64,000 bases of DNA, from contig JACDTU010000012.1 in assembly GCA_022376465.1 (NCBI GenBank), positions 248,001-312,000 of the forward strand, given 5' to 3'. The stretch's first letter is position 1. Each line of letters opens with the position of its first letter. The stretch comes from Cubamyces lactineus. Lineage: Eukaryota; Basidiomycota; Agaricomycetes; Polyporales; Polyporaceae. Both the position numbers and the translations under genes were made by a program. The notes below the pieces were generated by a model. The model searched no databases. It was not told where the DNA came from and saw nothing but the letters and a program-made list of their open reading frames with translations. This document shows positions 1 to 11,318 of this stretch, piece after piece.

Positions 1-232
1 TGCTTCAGGAGAAGGTTTGCCCGGAGCTTGTCACTATGCTTGGCCTCAGTGGATTTGCTTGGTAAAGTCCACAATGGGTCTCCTACCGGTAGATGAAGTC
101 TCCACCGACGCGATATTGGAGGAGGAAATCGAGCAATAGCTTCTCCGTCTGGGAGGGTAGTTCGGGCGCAGTTGGTTCAGGTACATCGTGTACCGCAACG
201 GAGTAGACGCGATCAGCATCAAATCCGGACAT
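1..232 (-). CDS. MCM5: MCM5 replicative helicase subunit, N-terminal fragment
   Basis: This is the 5' end of a minus-strand gene that leaves the window. Mcm5 is one of six subunits of the MCM2-7 hexamer, the replicative helicase loaded at origins. Exon 1 (232-87) starts at an ATG and encodes MSGFDADRVY, then LLDFLLQYRVGGDFIYR. A 53-nt intron (86-34, GT-AG) follows, and exon 2 (33-1) continues DKLRANLLLK. The opening MSGFD and the QYRVG...F.YRD.L pattern match the start of Mcm5 in other eukaryotes. An in-frame ATG-less extension upstream looks like 5' leader and lacks family similarity, so I start at 232. The catalytic AAA+ core lies outside the window. It is divergent from CSN6, with a tRNA-Thr gene between them. 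Identity rests on about 58 residues but is fairly specific. Confidence 0.85.
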
Positions 233-429
233 GTTCCAAGTGTTGCGTTGGGCTAAGGGGGCTGAGGAGAAGGAGTGTTTGGCACGCGGCCACTCGAGAC
301 AAGTGCGAGTGAATACGCGGAGACGCGACGCGACGCACAATATGAGGATTTAGGGCAAGCCTGTTCGCGTCGAGGCTGTCTCAGCCTACGGCGCAGTATG
401 TATGCGCTGCTACGCATAATCATTCAAGT

Positions 430-531
430 TCCCGTTTAGCTCAGTTGGTAGAGCGCGTCACTAGTATCTGACTTCACTCAGCGTGCGTCAGGGCAATGAC
501 GAGGTCAGTCGTTCGAGTCGGCTAATGGGAA
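430..531 (+). tRNA. tRNA-Thr(AGT) with a 29-nt intron
   Basis: A full cloverleaf can be drawn. Acceptor 430-436 pairs with 524-530 (one G-T wobble). The D stem is GCTC/GAGC (439-442, 451-454), the anticodon stem CGTCA/TGACG (456-460, 497-501), and the T stem AGTCG/CGGCT closes the loop TTCGAGT. The anticodon is AGT (463-465). The intron (467-495) begins one base 3' of the anticodon, the standard eukaryotic position. A T5 run follows at 536. The gene lies in the divergent MCM5-CSN6 intergenic region. Confidence 0.93.
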
Positions 532-535
532 TGAC

Positions 536-540
536 TTTTT
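536..540 (+). terminator. Pol III T-run after tRNA-Thr
   Basis: Five T on the coding strand start five bases after the tRNA discriminator base, as expected for RNA polymerase III termination. Confidence 0.7.
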
Positions 541-770
541 GCCCTGCTTAAATGCCATCTGATTGCTTTCGGACGTACTTTGAGGGCTTGAGGAACTAAC
601 AAGACTTGCCGTAGCTCATTGCCGAACCCGAGATTACGCCTCTTCTAGGCAAAGCGCCCGAAGAACGCGATGCGCGGCTAAATGAGATTACCAGGACGGT
701 GGCATCCTTGCCAGTGGATCTAGGATACTAGCAGAACACCTCTCGCTGCTCTCTCCATCATCCTTGCAAT

Positions 771-2183
771 ATGGCGTCCATGGATACCGACGAACTTCCT
801 GTTGTACTCCCTTCAACAACCACATCCGGACTGTCTATCGCACTGTCAGTCTTGCAATGAAGGCTCTCGCCAACCTGCCGCCACTGACGCGTACCGCATT
901 CCAGCCACCCGCTGCCTATACTCAATATCTCTGAGCATCTCACTCGATTACGCCTCCAGACGCGGTCGAAGGTACCTTTTGGTATGACTTGAACACAACT
1001 CATGTGGTAGGAGGCACTAATCATGAAGGTGGTAGTGCTCGGTGCGCTCCTTGGTACTCAGAATGGCCGAGATGTCGAGATCGTCAACACGTTTGAACTT
1101 GCCATGGAGGATGACGGTATAACCGTGGACCAGGGCTTCCTTATTGCTCGAAAGGAACAGTGTGAGTGGTGGGAAGGCATGCGACTGCGCCATTCCATGT
1201 TAACCCCATCCACGCCTTTAGACAAGCAAGTCTTCCCTTCTCTAGAATTCATCGGGTGGTACACGGTCGCAGAGCGACCAACCTCTCGTCACATCGCGCT
1301 TCATGAGCAGGTGTGTAGCGGTCTGGTTTTTGTACGCTTGCCTTACTAGAGCTTCTGCTAGTTCACACCATACAGTTCAACGCCACTTCTCCTCATCCTC
1401 CAACCATCCACAGTATTCGCCGCATCCGCAGATGCATCCGGACAGTCGTTGCCCCTGAAAGCATACGAGCCCACTACAGAAATCCGTGATCGCAAGACTC
1501 GGTCAGTGTTCATTGAGGCGCCTTACTCAGTAGAGACGGGCGAGGCAGAACGGATCGCGGTAGACTACACCGCAAAGGGAGGATCGGGAGGTACCAGTTG
1601 TAAGTCATCAGGAAATCACAGATATCCACAGGAATGCTCATTCGTGCAACGTAGTGGAATCACATCTACAGACTCAGCGAGCAGCCGTGAAGATGCTCCA
1701 TGATCGCATATTGCTACTAGTCAAGTACGTCACCGAGGTCATCGCAGGTAAGCACCAATTACCCTTGCTTGTACGACGCCGTCTCGAAAAGTTCCACGTC
1801 AGGCTCTGCCAAGAAGGATCATGCCACCCTCCGCGCGCTTTCAGCATTGATTGCTTCTCTACCCGCTAGCGAGAACAAGGAGTTCAGGGAGGAGTTCGAC
1901 ACGGTAGGCACCTTCCTCGTATCATAATCAAGGCGTTGTTTACACCGCTGCTCCAGGAATACGAGGATGTACAACTGACAGCATACCTGGCTACTCTGAC
2001 CAAGTCCGCGAATCTTCTGAATGACGTGAGTATATCAATCTTTTCACTATCCGATGACTGACACAATCCCGTCAGCTTGTGGACAAGCATGTTGTCCTGA
2101 CCTCATCCCGCGAGGACCGTCCAGGGATGGGCGGCAGGCGACGAGGAATGATGGGACGGCCAACAGACTTTGGTTTCCACTGA
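771..2183 (+). CDS. CSN6: COP9 signalosome subunit 6 (MPN- domain)
   Basis: Predicted 323-aa subunit of the COP9 signalosome, which removes NEDD8 from cullins. Exons: 771-844, 905-971, 1029-1161, 1222-1310, 1362-1599, 1655-1747, 1803-1903, 1957-2025, 2076-2183. The joined protein has the MPN opening HPLPILNISEHLTRLR, then VVVLGALLGTQNGRDVEIVN, KEQYKQVFPSLEFIGWYT, and a C-terminal helical part with ESHLQTQRAAVKMLHDRI and AYLATLTKSANLLND, all in the CSN6 order. The zinc-binding H.H...D of the catalytic JAMM subunit (CSN5) is absent, as is normal for CSN6. The acceptor at 1654 was chosen because it restores frame with a 55-nt intron; the alternative gives a 22-nt intron. The C-terminus is a short Gly/Arg/Met-rich tail. 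Confidence 0.9.
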
Positions 2184-2737
2184 AGTCCTCCGACCTAACG
2201 CTTCAATGAATCGCACCACTCTTTCGGCTGTTATGAGCACCATTTGTCTGCTTTGCAATCGCCTGTGTATCATGTCCTGTGTACTGGCAATATTCGTTCA
2301 AGCTGTCGCTCATTTGATGTCAGTGTTTCTGCAACATGCAAGCCAAGGTATTGCCTATCTCTTCGATGCTAGGCTTATCGTCAACTAGCGTAAGTCATAG
2401 ATGTTGTCATCTCTTCTACATCCGGTCATTGGGTGGCCGCACACGTGAGCGTGATTGCGATCGCGCGAAAGCAGCGCGCCGTTCGCTGTGGCTAGAACGC
2501 GGCGCTATGCTGCAAAGTCCCAGGCTCGGAGTGAACATGCTGCTTCTGGTCTCTGGATCATCGCCTGTGCATTGCGGACCTTCCCAGGCTTGCGTGCAGA
2601 CACATCTTGCTTGCGTGTAAGATCCCTGGAGCGTCCCTATAAGTTCCCGGATAAACAGGGGCCTCGTTCGGATTCGGAACTCTGACAACGAGCATCACTA
2701 CTCGTTCTCTACATTCAACAATAGCTTGCATTCGAAT
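2184..2737. other. Gene-free stretch between CSN6 and the TMEM205-like gene
   Basis: Tandem spacer holding the CSN6 3' region and the promoter of the next gene. Overlapping short ORFs show no family resemblance and no consistent splicing. Nothing else seen. Confidence 0.6.
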
Positions 2738-3554
2738 ATGGCCAAGGTCTCGACACTCTCGTGGTCGTCTTTCGTGGGATTATTCAATGCGCAGGGGCTG
2801 TATCAGGTCGGATATGCATGGCTATTTGGCATGAGTGAGTGTTTCACGAAACTCACTTAAGTTAACGTGAACGAGGAGTGCTCATGCTACGCGGATTCTC
2901 CTAGCCCTTTGGGTCACCTTCATTGGAGGTACGTCTCCTGCACGTCCAAGTGAACTACGGTCCTCACACTAGGCATGTACCATAGGTACTATCGCATTCA
3001 AGACGCTGCCTCGCCAGCAGTTTGGAACGCTGCAACATCGCACGTTCCCCATCTACTTCGTGATCAGCATCGCGCTCTCTTCAGGGCTGCTTGGGGTCTG
3101 GGTATATAGCCACCCGTCGGTGCTCACGAATTACCTGAGCCCTTTGGAGGGTGATGTCGCACAGGCGTATGCACTTGCGGCTGTAGTGCTGAGTCAGGCG
3201 GCGAACCACGCCGTCATCGGGCCCTTGACCAGCAAGTGAGTGTGCTATCAGTGATTTATAGAGCGCAGAAAGTTAACAACTCCTGTCTCGTGCAGGACTA
3301 TGTTCAAGCGTCACAAGCTGGAGAAGGAGGAGGGCAAGGCATACAACGAGCCTACTGTACGTGTGCATATTATGCCACCGACTTCTCTGATGCTCATTCC
3401 TTCGAAGGTCTCCGCTGAGATGAAGGCTTTGAACAAGACGTTCGCCCAGCTCCACGGCATCAGTTCGCTAGCTAATCTTACGGCCTTCTTGGCCCTGTTG
3501 TTCCACGGCCTCTGGATCGGCAACACCGGTGCAGGTATCAAGAACATCCTGTGA
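2738..3554 (+). CDS. TMEM205-like (DUF4149) membrane protein
   Basis: Predicted 192-aa membrane protein. Exons: 2738-2834, 2905-2928, 2986-3235, 3296-3356, 3408-3554; the 24-nt second exon is needed to keep frame. Four hydrophobic segments are visible: near the N-terminus (SSFVGLFNAQGLYQVGYAWL), around LWVTFIGGTIAFKTLP, around IYFVISIALSSGLLGVWVYS, and the C-terminal ANLTAFLALLFHGLWIG. The pattern GT.AFK.LPRQ.FG.LQ...FP.YF and the conserved QAANHAVIGPLT segment fit the TMEM205/DUF4149 family of small tetraspanning proteins. In animals a relative is linked to cisplatin export; the fungal role is unknown. It runs convergently into LEA1, with 163 nt between the stop codons. Confidence 0.85.
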
Positions 3555-3717
3555 TCCCATATGACTTCACGATACTTTTTGTACAATGTAACTCTAGGGA
3601 ACTGGGTGGATTCAGACGTTCGCCCACTGGGGTTAACGCAGAGGATGTGAATAACAGAGTAAAAATCGATACCAATAGTACATTCATGGTACAGGGGGGG
3701 GGCAAGTTCATGCACCG

Positions 3718-4634
3718 TCATGCACCGACAGAATCCATACCAGGAAGGAATCCTTCCCTGAGCATCCGCTCCAATCTCCGGATCTCCTCCACCGACGTGG
3801 CCCGCGCGATCGCCTCTCGCACCTTGTCTGCCTCCTCCTTAGACATAAGCCTTCCCGCCTTTCCGTGTTGCAGTGCAGGCTTCGGCTCGTCCGATGTGAC
3901 GGGCGGTTTCGACGAGTGTGTCGAAACTGTCTGGGAGAGGGTTGTTGCGAGCTGGGTGGGAAGATTGTCTGCAGTCAAGAAAAGTGTACGCGCGGCTTGC
4001 CGCTCCTTGAGACAGTGAAGGTGTTGAGAAGCTGCACGAGACGCATCCGCGAACAAGGCGCACCTTTTCCCGAATCCGCTGGAAGTCCAATACTCTCAAG
4101 TTAGGAAGACGCCATGCTAGCCATTCGCGGTACCACTTCTTCTCGCGGACAGGGTTGCCGATGAGAGAGAGGTATCGAAGAGACTTGAGGTCCTTGAGAG
4201 GCTCAAGATCGCCAAGCTCGGCGAGGTTGTTGTTCGTGAGGACGAGGGTGGTGAGATTGGGGACGGATAAGTGGAGGGACGATGATATGGAGGATATTCG
4301 GTTGTTCGCGAGAAGGAGGGTGCGGAGGCGGCGGAGAAGAGGGATATTCCCCAGGACGATGATGGAGTTGTCGGTGAAGTCTATGCAGTCATTTTGATCC
4401 TAGAATGGTATGTTAGAGAGCGCGATAGCTAGCACTATGAACTACGAAAGGCACACCTTGGTGATACCAAGATTTTCAATGGCAGGGATGGTATAACCTA
4501 CAACGTATGGCTTTGAACGATAGCTTATGCGCTACGAACGAAAGCTGCTCACCTCTTAGGTCGAGCTGCCGCTCTTTGACGGGGTTGATGTGCGACGGTA
4601 CGGTCTCGATGAGCTCGGGCGTGAGCTTGACCAT
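3718..4634 (-). CDS. LEA1: U2 snRNP protein A' (Lea1)
   Basis: Predicted 248-aa leucine-rich-repeat protein of the U2 snRNP, which with B'' binds U2 snRNA and helps branch-site recognition. Exons (minus strand): 4634-4553, 4497-4457, 4399-4064, 4005-3718. The N-terminus MVKLTPELIETVPSHINPVK and the motif RQLDLRGYTIPAIENLG are typical of U2A'. LRRs follow (LLRRLRTLLLANNRI, LTTLVLTNNNLAELG, SLRYLSLIGNPV), then RVLDFQRIREKERQAA. The C-terminal helix EEADKVREAIARATSVEEIR resembles the family's second conserved block. The gene is divergent from SAC1 with only 204 nt between start codons. The 3' flank has a run of G (about 3694-3702) and a duplicated TGCACCG.CA motif around the stop codon. Confidence 0.92.
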
Positions 4635-4838
4635 GGCCAGTCCGATCCTGCCGTGGTCGTGGTCTTGCGCGAACGAGGCAAACCAATCCTGGCAGGCTCA
4701 GAGAGGAAGCGCGCGTGTGGCGCGAAATCACACCGCGGCGCGCTGCGGTCCCTTGCTGCAGTCTGGCTCGCGCGTTGGCCGTATTCAGCGTGCATCATCA
4801 TCCGCTCTCCTCCCCTCTTCCTCTCTCCGACCACCACC
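4635..4838. promoter_or_regulatory. Shared divergent promoter LEA1/SAC1
   Basis: Only 204 nt separate the two start codons, so both promoters and both 5' leaders must fit here. The SAC1-proximal end is pyrimidine-rich (about 4801-4838), a common layout just upstream of fungal start codons. No clear TATA box. Confidence 0.5.
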
Positions 4839-7611
4839 ATGAAGTCCCTGCACCAGAGGCTGACGCTGTGCGTGTCTTCATATCTCTCTCTAAGCTTGGT
4901 GTTGACACTAGCGTGCACAGATACAGCGACGGCAATGAGACATACACGTTCGTTCCTGCTGAGCCGGTTGGGGCTCGCTCCTTGACTATTTATCGGAATT
5001 CCGGAGACATTGTACTGAATGGTATATGGCTTCACATGCACTTGAGAAACATGCTCATCGGCAACAGCTCCAAACACACCATTACCCGTCACGGCTGAAC
5101 GTTCGCCGAAGACAATATATGGGATATACGGCATGATATCACTCGCTATGTGTACGTGAACTGGCGGTCTCTTCGTGGGTCTATGCTAACTGTCTAGGTA
5201 GCGGAGTACATCATCGTGATAACTGGGCGAGAACTGCGCGGCCATATCATGAGGCAGAACATCTACCGGGCAACCGAGTATGATATCCTACCATTGAACC
5301 CTGACGTCTCCGTCCAGTCACCACCGAACGCTGTCGAGGCGCATCTGCTGGCACTTGTTCGCTCACACTTGCAAGGCGGCAGCTTCTTCTTCAGCTATGC
5401 TTGGGACATCACGCGAAGACTACAGGCGCAATGGGCCACCCTTCAGCAGGACGGCGACAAGGCGCTTTGGGAGATTGTGAGTAGCCCCTACTATTGGTGT
5501 TGATATACTGAGGATTCATAACAACCTATGCAGGCGGATGACAGGTTCTTCTGGAATAAGTGCGCTTGAGCTTAGTGTTAATACGCCACTATCGCTAATG
5601 AATTTGCCGACAGGTTCCTGCAGGGCAGACTCATAGACATTACTTCGACAAACCCTGACCAAAATGTAAGCACGAGATGTATGCAAATTCGTGTCAAGCT
5701 ACTCACGATCGTTCGCAGTTGAGTGCATACATCCTTCCAGTAATATACGGCAGTGCGTGTCGTGGCGTTCAACCTCCATCTACCTCCTGTCTCACGGCTG
5801 TTCGGCTATGCAGCTTTCGATATCCGCCCCGTCAGCGTTGGTATCCACCAACTTCGCCTCTGCCTCATCAGTCGGCGGTCCCGCTATCGCGCGGGCACGA
5901 GGTACTTCCGGCGCGGCGTGGACTCGGAAGGCCATGTTGCAAACTTCAACGAGACCGAGCAGATCGTATTGGTCGGCGGTGATGACTCCGGGACCCAGCT
6001 CAGTTTCGTGCAAATACGAGGCAGTATCCCTGTCTATTGGGCCGAGATCAACACGCTGCGGTACAAGCCCGACGTCCAGATCATGGAACTGCAAGACACG
6101 GTCAGCGCCCTGATGTGACCCTCTTACGCTGGTGCTGACCTGTTACAGATTGACGCCATGCGCGCACATCTTCAGGAGAACGTCAACTTGTACGGCCAAC
6201 AGGCGATCGTTAATCTGGTCAATCACAAGGGCCACGAGAAACCGGTGAAGGAAGCCTTCGAGAAATATATCGAACAGGTCTGTGAAGGGTCGGCCCCTCT
6301 GGCGAATGCTGAAAGCTGACGAGAATGTTGGTTGAAGGCAAAACCGCCCAAAACTCGATATGAATACTTCGACTTCCATAGCGAATGCAAGAACATGCGG
6401 TGGGACCGAATCAGCGTGTTGATATCCAAGCTTGAGGACGAACTGACGGAATACGGGTAAGTATCGGTTGCACCTTGTTGATGAACCGTGAGGCTGACAC
6501 CGCAGCACAGGTACTTCCACCTTGATTCGAACAAGTCGGAGCCTCTTAAATTGCAAACCGGCGTTGTGCGGACCAACTGCATGGACAACCTGGACCGGAC
6601 CAATGTCGCCCAGGCTGCCATCGCGAAATGGACGCTCAACCGTCAACTGAAAGCGCTCAAGATCATTCAGGACAACGATTCCGTCGACAACTATGACGAT
6701 CTCATCCGGGACTTCCGAGAGAGTATGTGTTCGCGGCTATGCACTGGCAATTCGGACTGCGGTTAACACGCCTTTGCTGCGCTACAGTGTGGACGGATCA
6801 CGCGAATTTCATATCGTTAGCCTACAGCGGCACAGGTGCATTGAAGACAGACTTCACGCGCACGGGGAAGCGGACTCGGAAGGGCCTGCTGGAAGACGGC
6901 TACAACTCCGTGATGCGCTATCTTAAAAATAACTTCTTCGACGGCGCACGACAGGTGAGGCAGCCATAACCACTGACTTCCCCTCCTCTCCGTGCTGAAG
7001 GCCGCCTTCCTTACTATTACAGGATGCATTCGACTTGATGACCGGGGCGTGGTTCCCTCGTAGGGGATGGAACCCCGCTACGTTGGTGGTAGATCGCAGA
7101 CCACTCCTCATTCGTGCTGTGAGTACCTTCAGGTCCCGAGAGTATTGCTTCGGCTCACATCTCACGCCCACCGGCTGCAGCCCCCTTACATCCTCTTCTT
7201 CTCCCTGTTCATGATCTGTGCCGGCCTGACCCTGCCACGAACATCCGGTAGGTGTCCCCCGCAGCAGACGACCTGTGCAGCAGCTGACCCGACGGCCTCC
7301 GCGTCACAGATTACTCGCTCTTTTACTACTTCCTGCTGTGGTTCGCCATCGCCGCCATCTCGCTCGCGTTCATCTTCGTGCATGGCATCGAGTATGTCAA
7401 CTGGCCACGCCTTCAGCCGCTTACCGACGTCATCTACTACGAGGGCCCCGGCTTCCGTTCTGGACGAAAGGGCATGGGTCTCGGGCTGCCGGCGTTGGAG
7501 AATCTCAAGGAGGGCGCCGCTGCGCAGGCAAAGGCAATCGCTGAGCAACACCGGCGGGTCAAGAGCAAGCGGCTCGAGGAGATCGAGATGGGCACGAAGC
7601 GTGTCGATTGA
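4839..7611 (+). CDS. SAC1: SAC1 phosphoinositide (PI4P) phosphatase
   Basis: Predicted 662-aa integral ER/Golgi membrane lipid phosphatase that removes the 4-phosphate of PI4P. Exons: 4839-4867, 4912-5021, 5068-5151, 5202-5476, 5534-5559, 5614-5665, 5719-5752, 5814-6100, 6149-6277, 6338-6456, 6511-6722, 6788-6954, 7023-7118, 7181-7247, 7310-7611. All phases close. The Sac domain is seen from about residue 60 ([11 protein letters not shown]) on, with the catalytic CX5R loop [12 protein letters not shown] (Cys405, Arg411) and [18 protein letters not shown]. Two C-terminal transmembrane segments (about 541-560 and 567-592) form the hairpin anchor, followed by a cytosolic Lys/Arg-rich tail. Length is close to yeast Sac1 (623 aa). 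The first intron (44 nt) is the shortest accepted; a 27-nt reading was rejected. Confidence 0.95.
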
Positions 7612-8049
7612 GGAAGGCTGGTGGTTCCATGCGTCTTGCTCGTGGATACTTTGGACATCTGGACTGCATGCGGCCTTTCGAAGGTCGTGATACGCTCGGA
7701 TTGGTATTCTATGTATTTATGTTAATGCACGATATGTTCATGATTTCTATAGCTCCGCCTACACTCGCTTCGACCGGTACCATGCAGTGAGTAAGGCTCG
7801 CAAGCAATCTGGGTACGCACCCATTCGCGAACTCCCCTACGAGTATGCCTGCAACCTGGCTGGATGGGCCAGGCTGGCTACTGGCATCGAGCGCCACTTA
7901 CGACGAACCCGGGCCTATACGGGCGCTCTGCCACATCGGAGTTTGAAAGACGAGCGTGACAACTCCGACCGCGGGGCTGAGCGTGAGTGGAGAACGCGCT
8001 CGCGAAGGACGACGAAATTTACCCATCACATTCAACTACACCTACCGCC
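7612..8049. other. Gene-free stretch between SAC1 and the NAP-family gene
   Basis: Holds the SAC1 3' end and the promoter and leader of the next gene. Short ORFs here have no recognisable similarity. Confidence 0.6.
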
Positions 8050-9225
8050 ATGAGCAACAAGGGTGTCAAACGCGCGTCCCCCGGTGCCGACGTCGAGAAG
8101 AACCCCCTTGGGGACGTCGAGCTCACCGACGACGATGCTGTCAAGCTCCAGGCGATCCAGAAGGACGTCGCTCGCGTCGAGCTCGCGCTTGGTGAGTGCC
8201 CACTCTTCATCCCAACATCCCCGTGCCTCCTGCCCTTTTCGTGTGTTTATACGAGACGTGCGCGCTGACCCGTCGCGCGTGGACAGAGCGTGCCGCGCAG
8301 AAGAAGATGGTCCCCGTGTACGAGAAGCGTCGCGAGGTCGTGAAGGCGATCCCCAAGTTCTGGCCCGTCGCGCTCATGAACCACGGCATGCTCGCGCTGC
8401 ACGCGCAACACAACTCTGACCAGGCCGCGCTGAGCTACCTGGAGGACCTCTGGATCGTCCGCGACCCCGCCGAGTCGCGCTGCTTCACCCTCGAGTTCGT
8501 GAGTACCGTGCCCTTGTTCTTTCCCGCGCCGCGAACAACGCGTCGGGTCCCTTCGGAGCGGAGGTCCTAGGTCGCGGTGAGTGTGGGCAGTGGCTAACGA
8601 GGACGCACTTTGGGTTGGCAGTACTTCAAGGAGAACCCGTACTTTTCGAACACGGTCCTGAAGAAGGAGTACAAATACGTCCCGCCCCCGGTCGAGAGTG
8701 ACGACAAGCCCGATGCTGATGGCATCACTGAGACCATGCTCGAGTTCTCCTGGGAGCGCGATGTCCAGCCTCAGGTGAGTTCCGGTTTTTGTTCGCGGAG
8801 AGAGCAAGTTCCGGGCGCGTGGACAGGACGCTGACAGCAAGAACGTAGGCTACGAAGATTGATTGGAAGGACGACTCGAAGAACCTGACGAAGCTGCACC
8901 CTCGCGTGAAGGACGACGAGGAGGACGATATGCCGTCTGAGGGCGGGAGCTTCTTCAACTTTTTCGAGGTCGCGGAGGATCCGTTCGACGTGAGTTGCAA
9001 ATAATGCTGGTATATTTTTGTGGTGCAGACGCTGATTGGCGATGGCGCTTACAGATTGGGGTGACGATCGCCAACGACGTTTTCCCTGAGGCGATCGAGT
9101 ATTTCCTCGGCCACGCCGGCGGGGATGATGTGGACAGCGACGAGGAGGACGAGGAGAGTGACGACGAGAATGAGGAGGAGATTGATTTGGAGAAGCCGCG
9201 CCCGAAGAAGCAGAAGAAGGCGTAA
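8050..9225 (+). CDS. VPS75: NAP-family histone chaperone (SET/Vps75 type)
   Basis: Predicted 272-aa nuclear histone chaperone. Exons: 8050-8191, 8287-8498, 8622-8774, 8849-8989, 9055-9225. After a dimerisation helix (LQAIQKDVARVELALGERAA) comes the NAP earmuff domain with FWPVALMNHGMLALH, ALSYLEDLWIVRD, FTLEFYFKENPYFSN and GSFFNFFEVAEDPFDIGVTI. The C-terminal 40 residues are very acidic (about 230-255) and end in a basic nuclear-localisation-like PKKQKK. The length and short N-terminus fit SET/Vps75 better than the longer Nap1. Vps75 binds H3-H4 and the acetyltransferase Rtt109; whether that pairing holds here cannot be seen. All introns are 55-125 nt. Confidence 0.85.
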
Positions 9226-9703
9226 GCGGCTGCGCGGGAATGGCGTTGATTCGTGCTATGGTGGACAGCGGATATAGAGGGGGGCGGGGAGGGGATACCG
9301 AGTGTGCATTCTGCAGGCGCTGGATGAGCGCATGCGGTGCGCCGGCGCGGGAGACACGGTGAGCGCGTGTGGGGGATGGCAGCTGCCGGGTCAAAATCTA
9401 AAAAGTAGAATGGATTATGGATTTGGAGGTGATGGGTGCCTAAATATACGTCGTTCTGTATTGGATGCTATTTCGAGTGGGGCCTGCCGTCAACGGCTGC
9501 TGTGGCGCGTGTGTTTGGCCCTGTTGACGGCCGAGGCAGTATTAACAAAGTGATGAGCTTCACCCGTCGCCTTCCCTTGCAGTCCCTCTCCTCAACCACC
9601 GACTACTTAACTCCCTCCCGTCGAGTGTCCGACCTCCTCGACGGCGTCCTCCCCCCTCTCCATCCTCGACAACCTTACGTCTTTCGCTCTTTACAGTCTC
9701 GTC
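9226..9703. other. Gene-free stretch upstream of chitin deacetylase
   Basis: Tandem intergenic spacer. The last 150 nt before 9704 are strongly C/T-rich, a typical leader and initiator region for a highly expressed fungal gene. No other signal seen. Confidence 0.55.
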
Positions 9704-11318
9704 ATGAAGCTCGCCGCCGTTTCCGTAGTAGCCCTTCCGGCCCTCGTTTCCGCCCACGGTCTTCGGGACGTGCATCACGCACGCCAAGCCTCTGCTCCCG
9801 CCGGCAGCGCCAGCCCCCCCGCCTCGACTGGGACTGCGACGGGTACTCCTGCTACCGCCGCTACCGGTGCCGCCACCGGCGCCCCCGCCGCTGCTACCGA
9901 CACGCTTACCTTCACCTTGGCTTCTACCAACCCCACCGCCATCCCACTCTCGGACATCGTCTCTAATGCTCCTTCTCAAGCTACTGTTGCGGCTACCACG
10001 ACCTTCACGGGCGGCACCGTTCCGACGTACCTGCCTAACGCCCCTCCTCTTCCCAATGGTGCGCCTCTTGTTCATCAAATTTTCAGCAGGTCGATCCACA
10101 GCGCGCTAACCTTGTTGTCATACATGTAGCCGCGGCTCTAGTCCCTTCCAACTACCCGCCTCTTGACAAAGTTCCTCCGACTGACTCCCCCGAAGTCCAG
10201 CAGTGGATAAAGGAAGTGCAAAACTCGGGCATCGAGATCCCCAATATTCAGCCCACCGTCGCTGGTGGCTGCCCTGCTAACCCCGAGGCTGCGGCTGATA
10301 CGAGCAGGTGCTGGTGGACTTGTGGTGGCTGCACCGCCGACGGCGATATCGAGCAGTGCCCCGACAAGTTGACTTGGGGCCTCACCTACGACGACGGTCC
10401 CGCCTTGTACACGGGTGATCTGCTTCACTACCTCGACTCAGTCAACCTCAAGGCGACTTTCTTCGTTGTTGGTTCTCGTGCCATTTCATACCCTGCTCTC
10501 CTTCAGGAGGAGTACATGGCACAGCACCAGATTGCTGTTCACACCTGGAGTCACCCCTCTATGACCACTCTCACGAACGAGCAGATCATCGCCGAGTTCG
10601 GTTGGTCCAAGAAGATCATCAAGGATGTGCTTGGTGTCACTCCCACTTACTGGCGTCCCCCGTATGGTGATGTTGATAACCGCGTGCGTGCTATCGCGAA
10701 GGCTATGGGCCTCCAGACTTCTATCTGGACCCGTATTAGTCCTGAGGCGACTTTCGACACTGGCGGTATGTGGATCTCCCTCTTCCCAGCCGGCCGGTCG
10801 CTGACAGAATCAACTGCAGACTTCGACATAGCTGGTGGTCTCACGACTTCCACTCAGGTGCTCAACAACTGGGAGAGCATCATGGGTAACGCGACCACGA
10901 TTGACCACGGATTCATCGTCCTCGAGCACGATTTGTTCCAGCAGACTGTCGACATCGCCACCGGTTACATTCTCCCTGAGGCGCTCGCGCACCAGCCGCC
11001 ATTCAAGATCGAGCCCATTGTCTCCTGCCTGAACAAGCCCATGGCTGACGCATACATTGAGACGAACGACAACAAGTCCAACCCTATCGGTATGTTTCTA
11101 ATGATCCTGCCTGAGCAAACGAGCCTAATGCATTGTTCCCGTTTCCAGGCAGTGCCCCTGCCACTGGTAGCGCTGGCGGTGCGCAGGCTACTGGCTCTGG
11201 CAACTCTTCCGGTGCTGCCGCGGACGGCAAGAACGGCGCTATGGGCATTGCTGCTCCCAGCTCCGTGGGTGCCATCGCTCTTGCGCTTGTTTCTGGCGTC
11301 GTCGCGCTATTCCTTTAG
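9704..11318 (+). CDS. GPI-anchored chitin deacetylase (CE4)
   Basis: Predicted 476-aa secreted polysaccharide deacetylase that converts cell-wall chitin to chitosan. Exons: 9704-10058, 10130-10765, 10820-11089, 11149-11318. A signal peptide (about 1-18, ending VSAHG) is followed by an Ala/Thr/Pro-rich linker. A Cys-rich patch (CWWTCGGC) precedes the NodB domain. CE4 motifs are present: TYDDGP (Asp206/Asp207), the metal-binding HTWSH (His256, His260) and RPPYGD from residue 294. The C-terminus is a Ser/Gly/Ala-rich stretch ending in a hydrophobic tail (ALALVSGVVALFL), as for GPI attachment. The next gene downstream is a GPI-anchored glucanosyltransferase in convergent orientation, so two wall-remodelling enzymes lie side by side. 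Confidence 0.93.

Noticed and set aside
1600..1621. A 22-nt intron in CSN6
   Set aside because: Far below a workable intron size; the acceptor at 1654 gives 55 nt, keeps frame and matches the family better.
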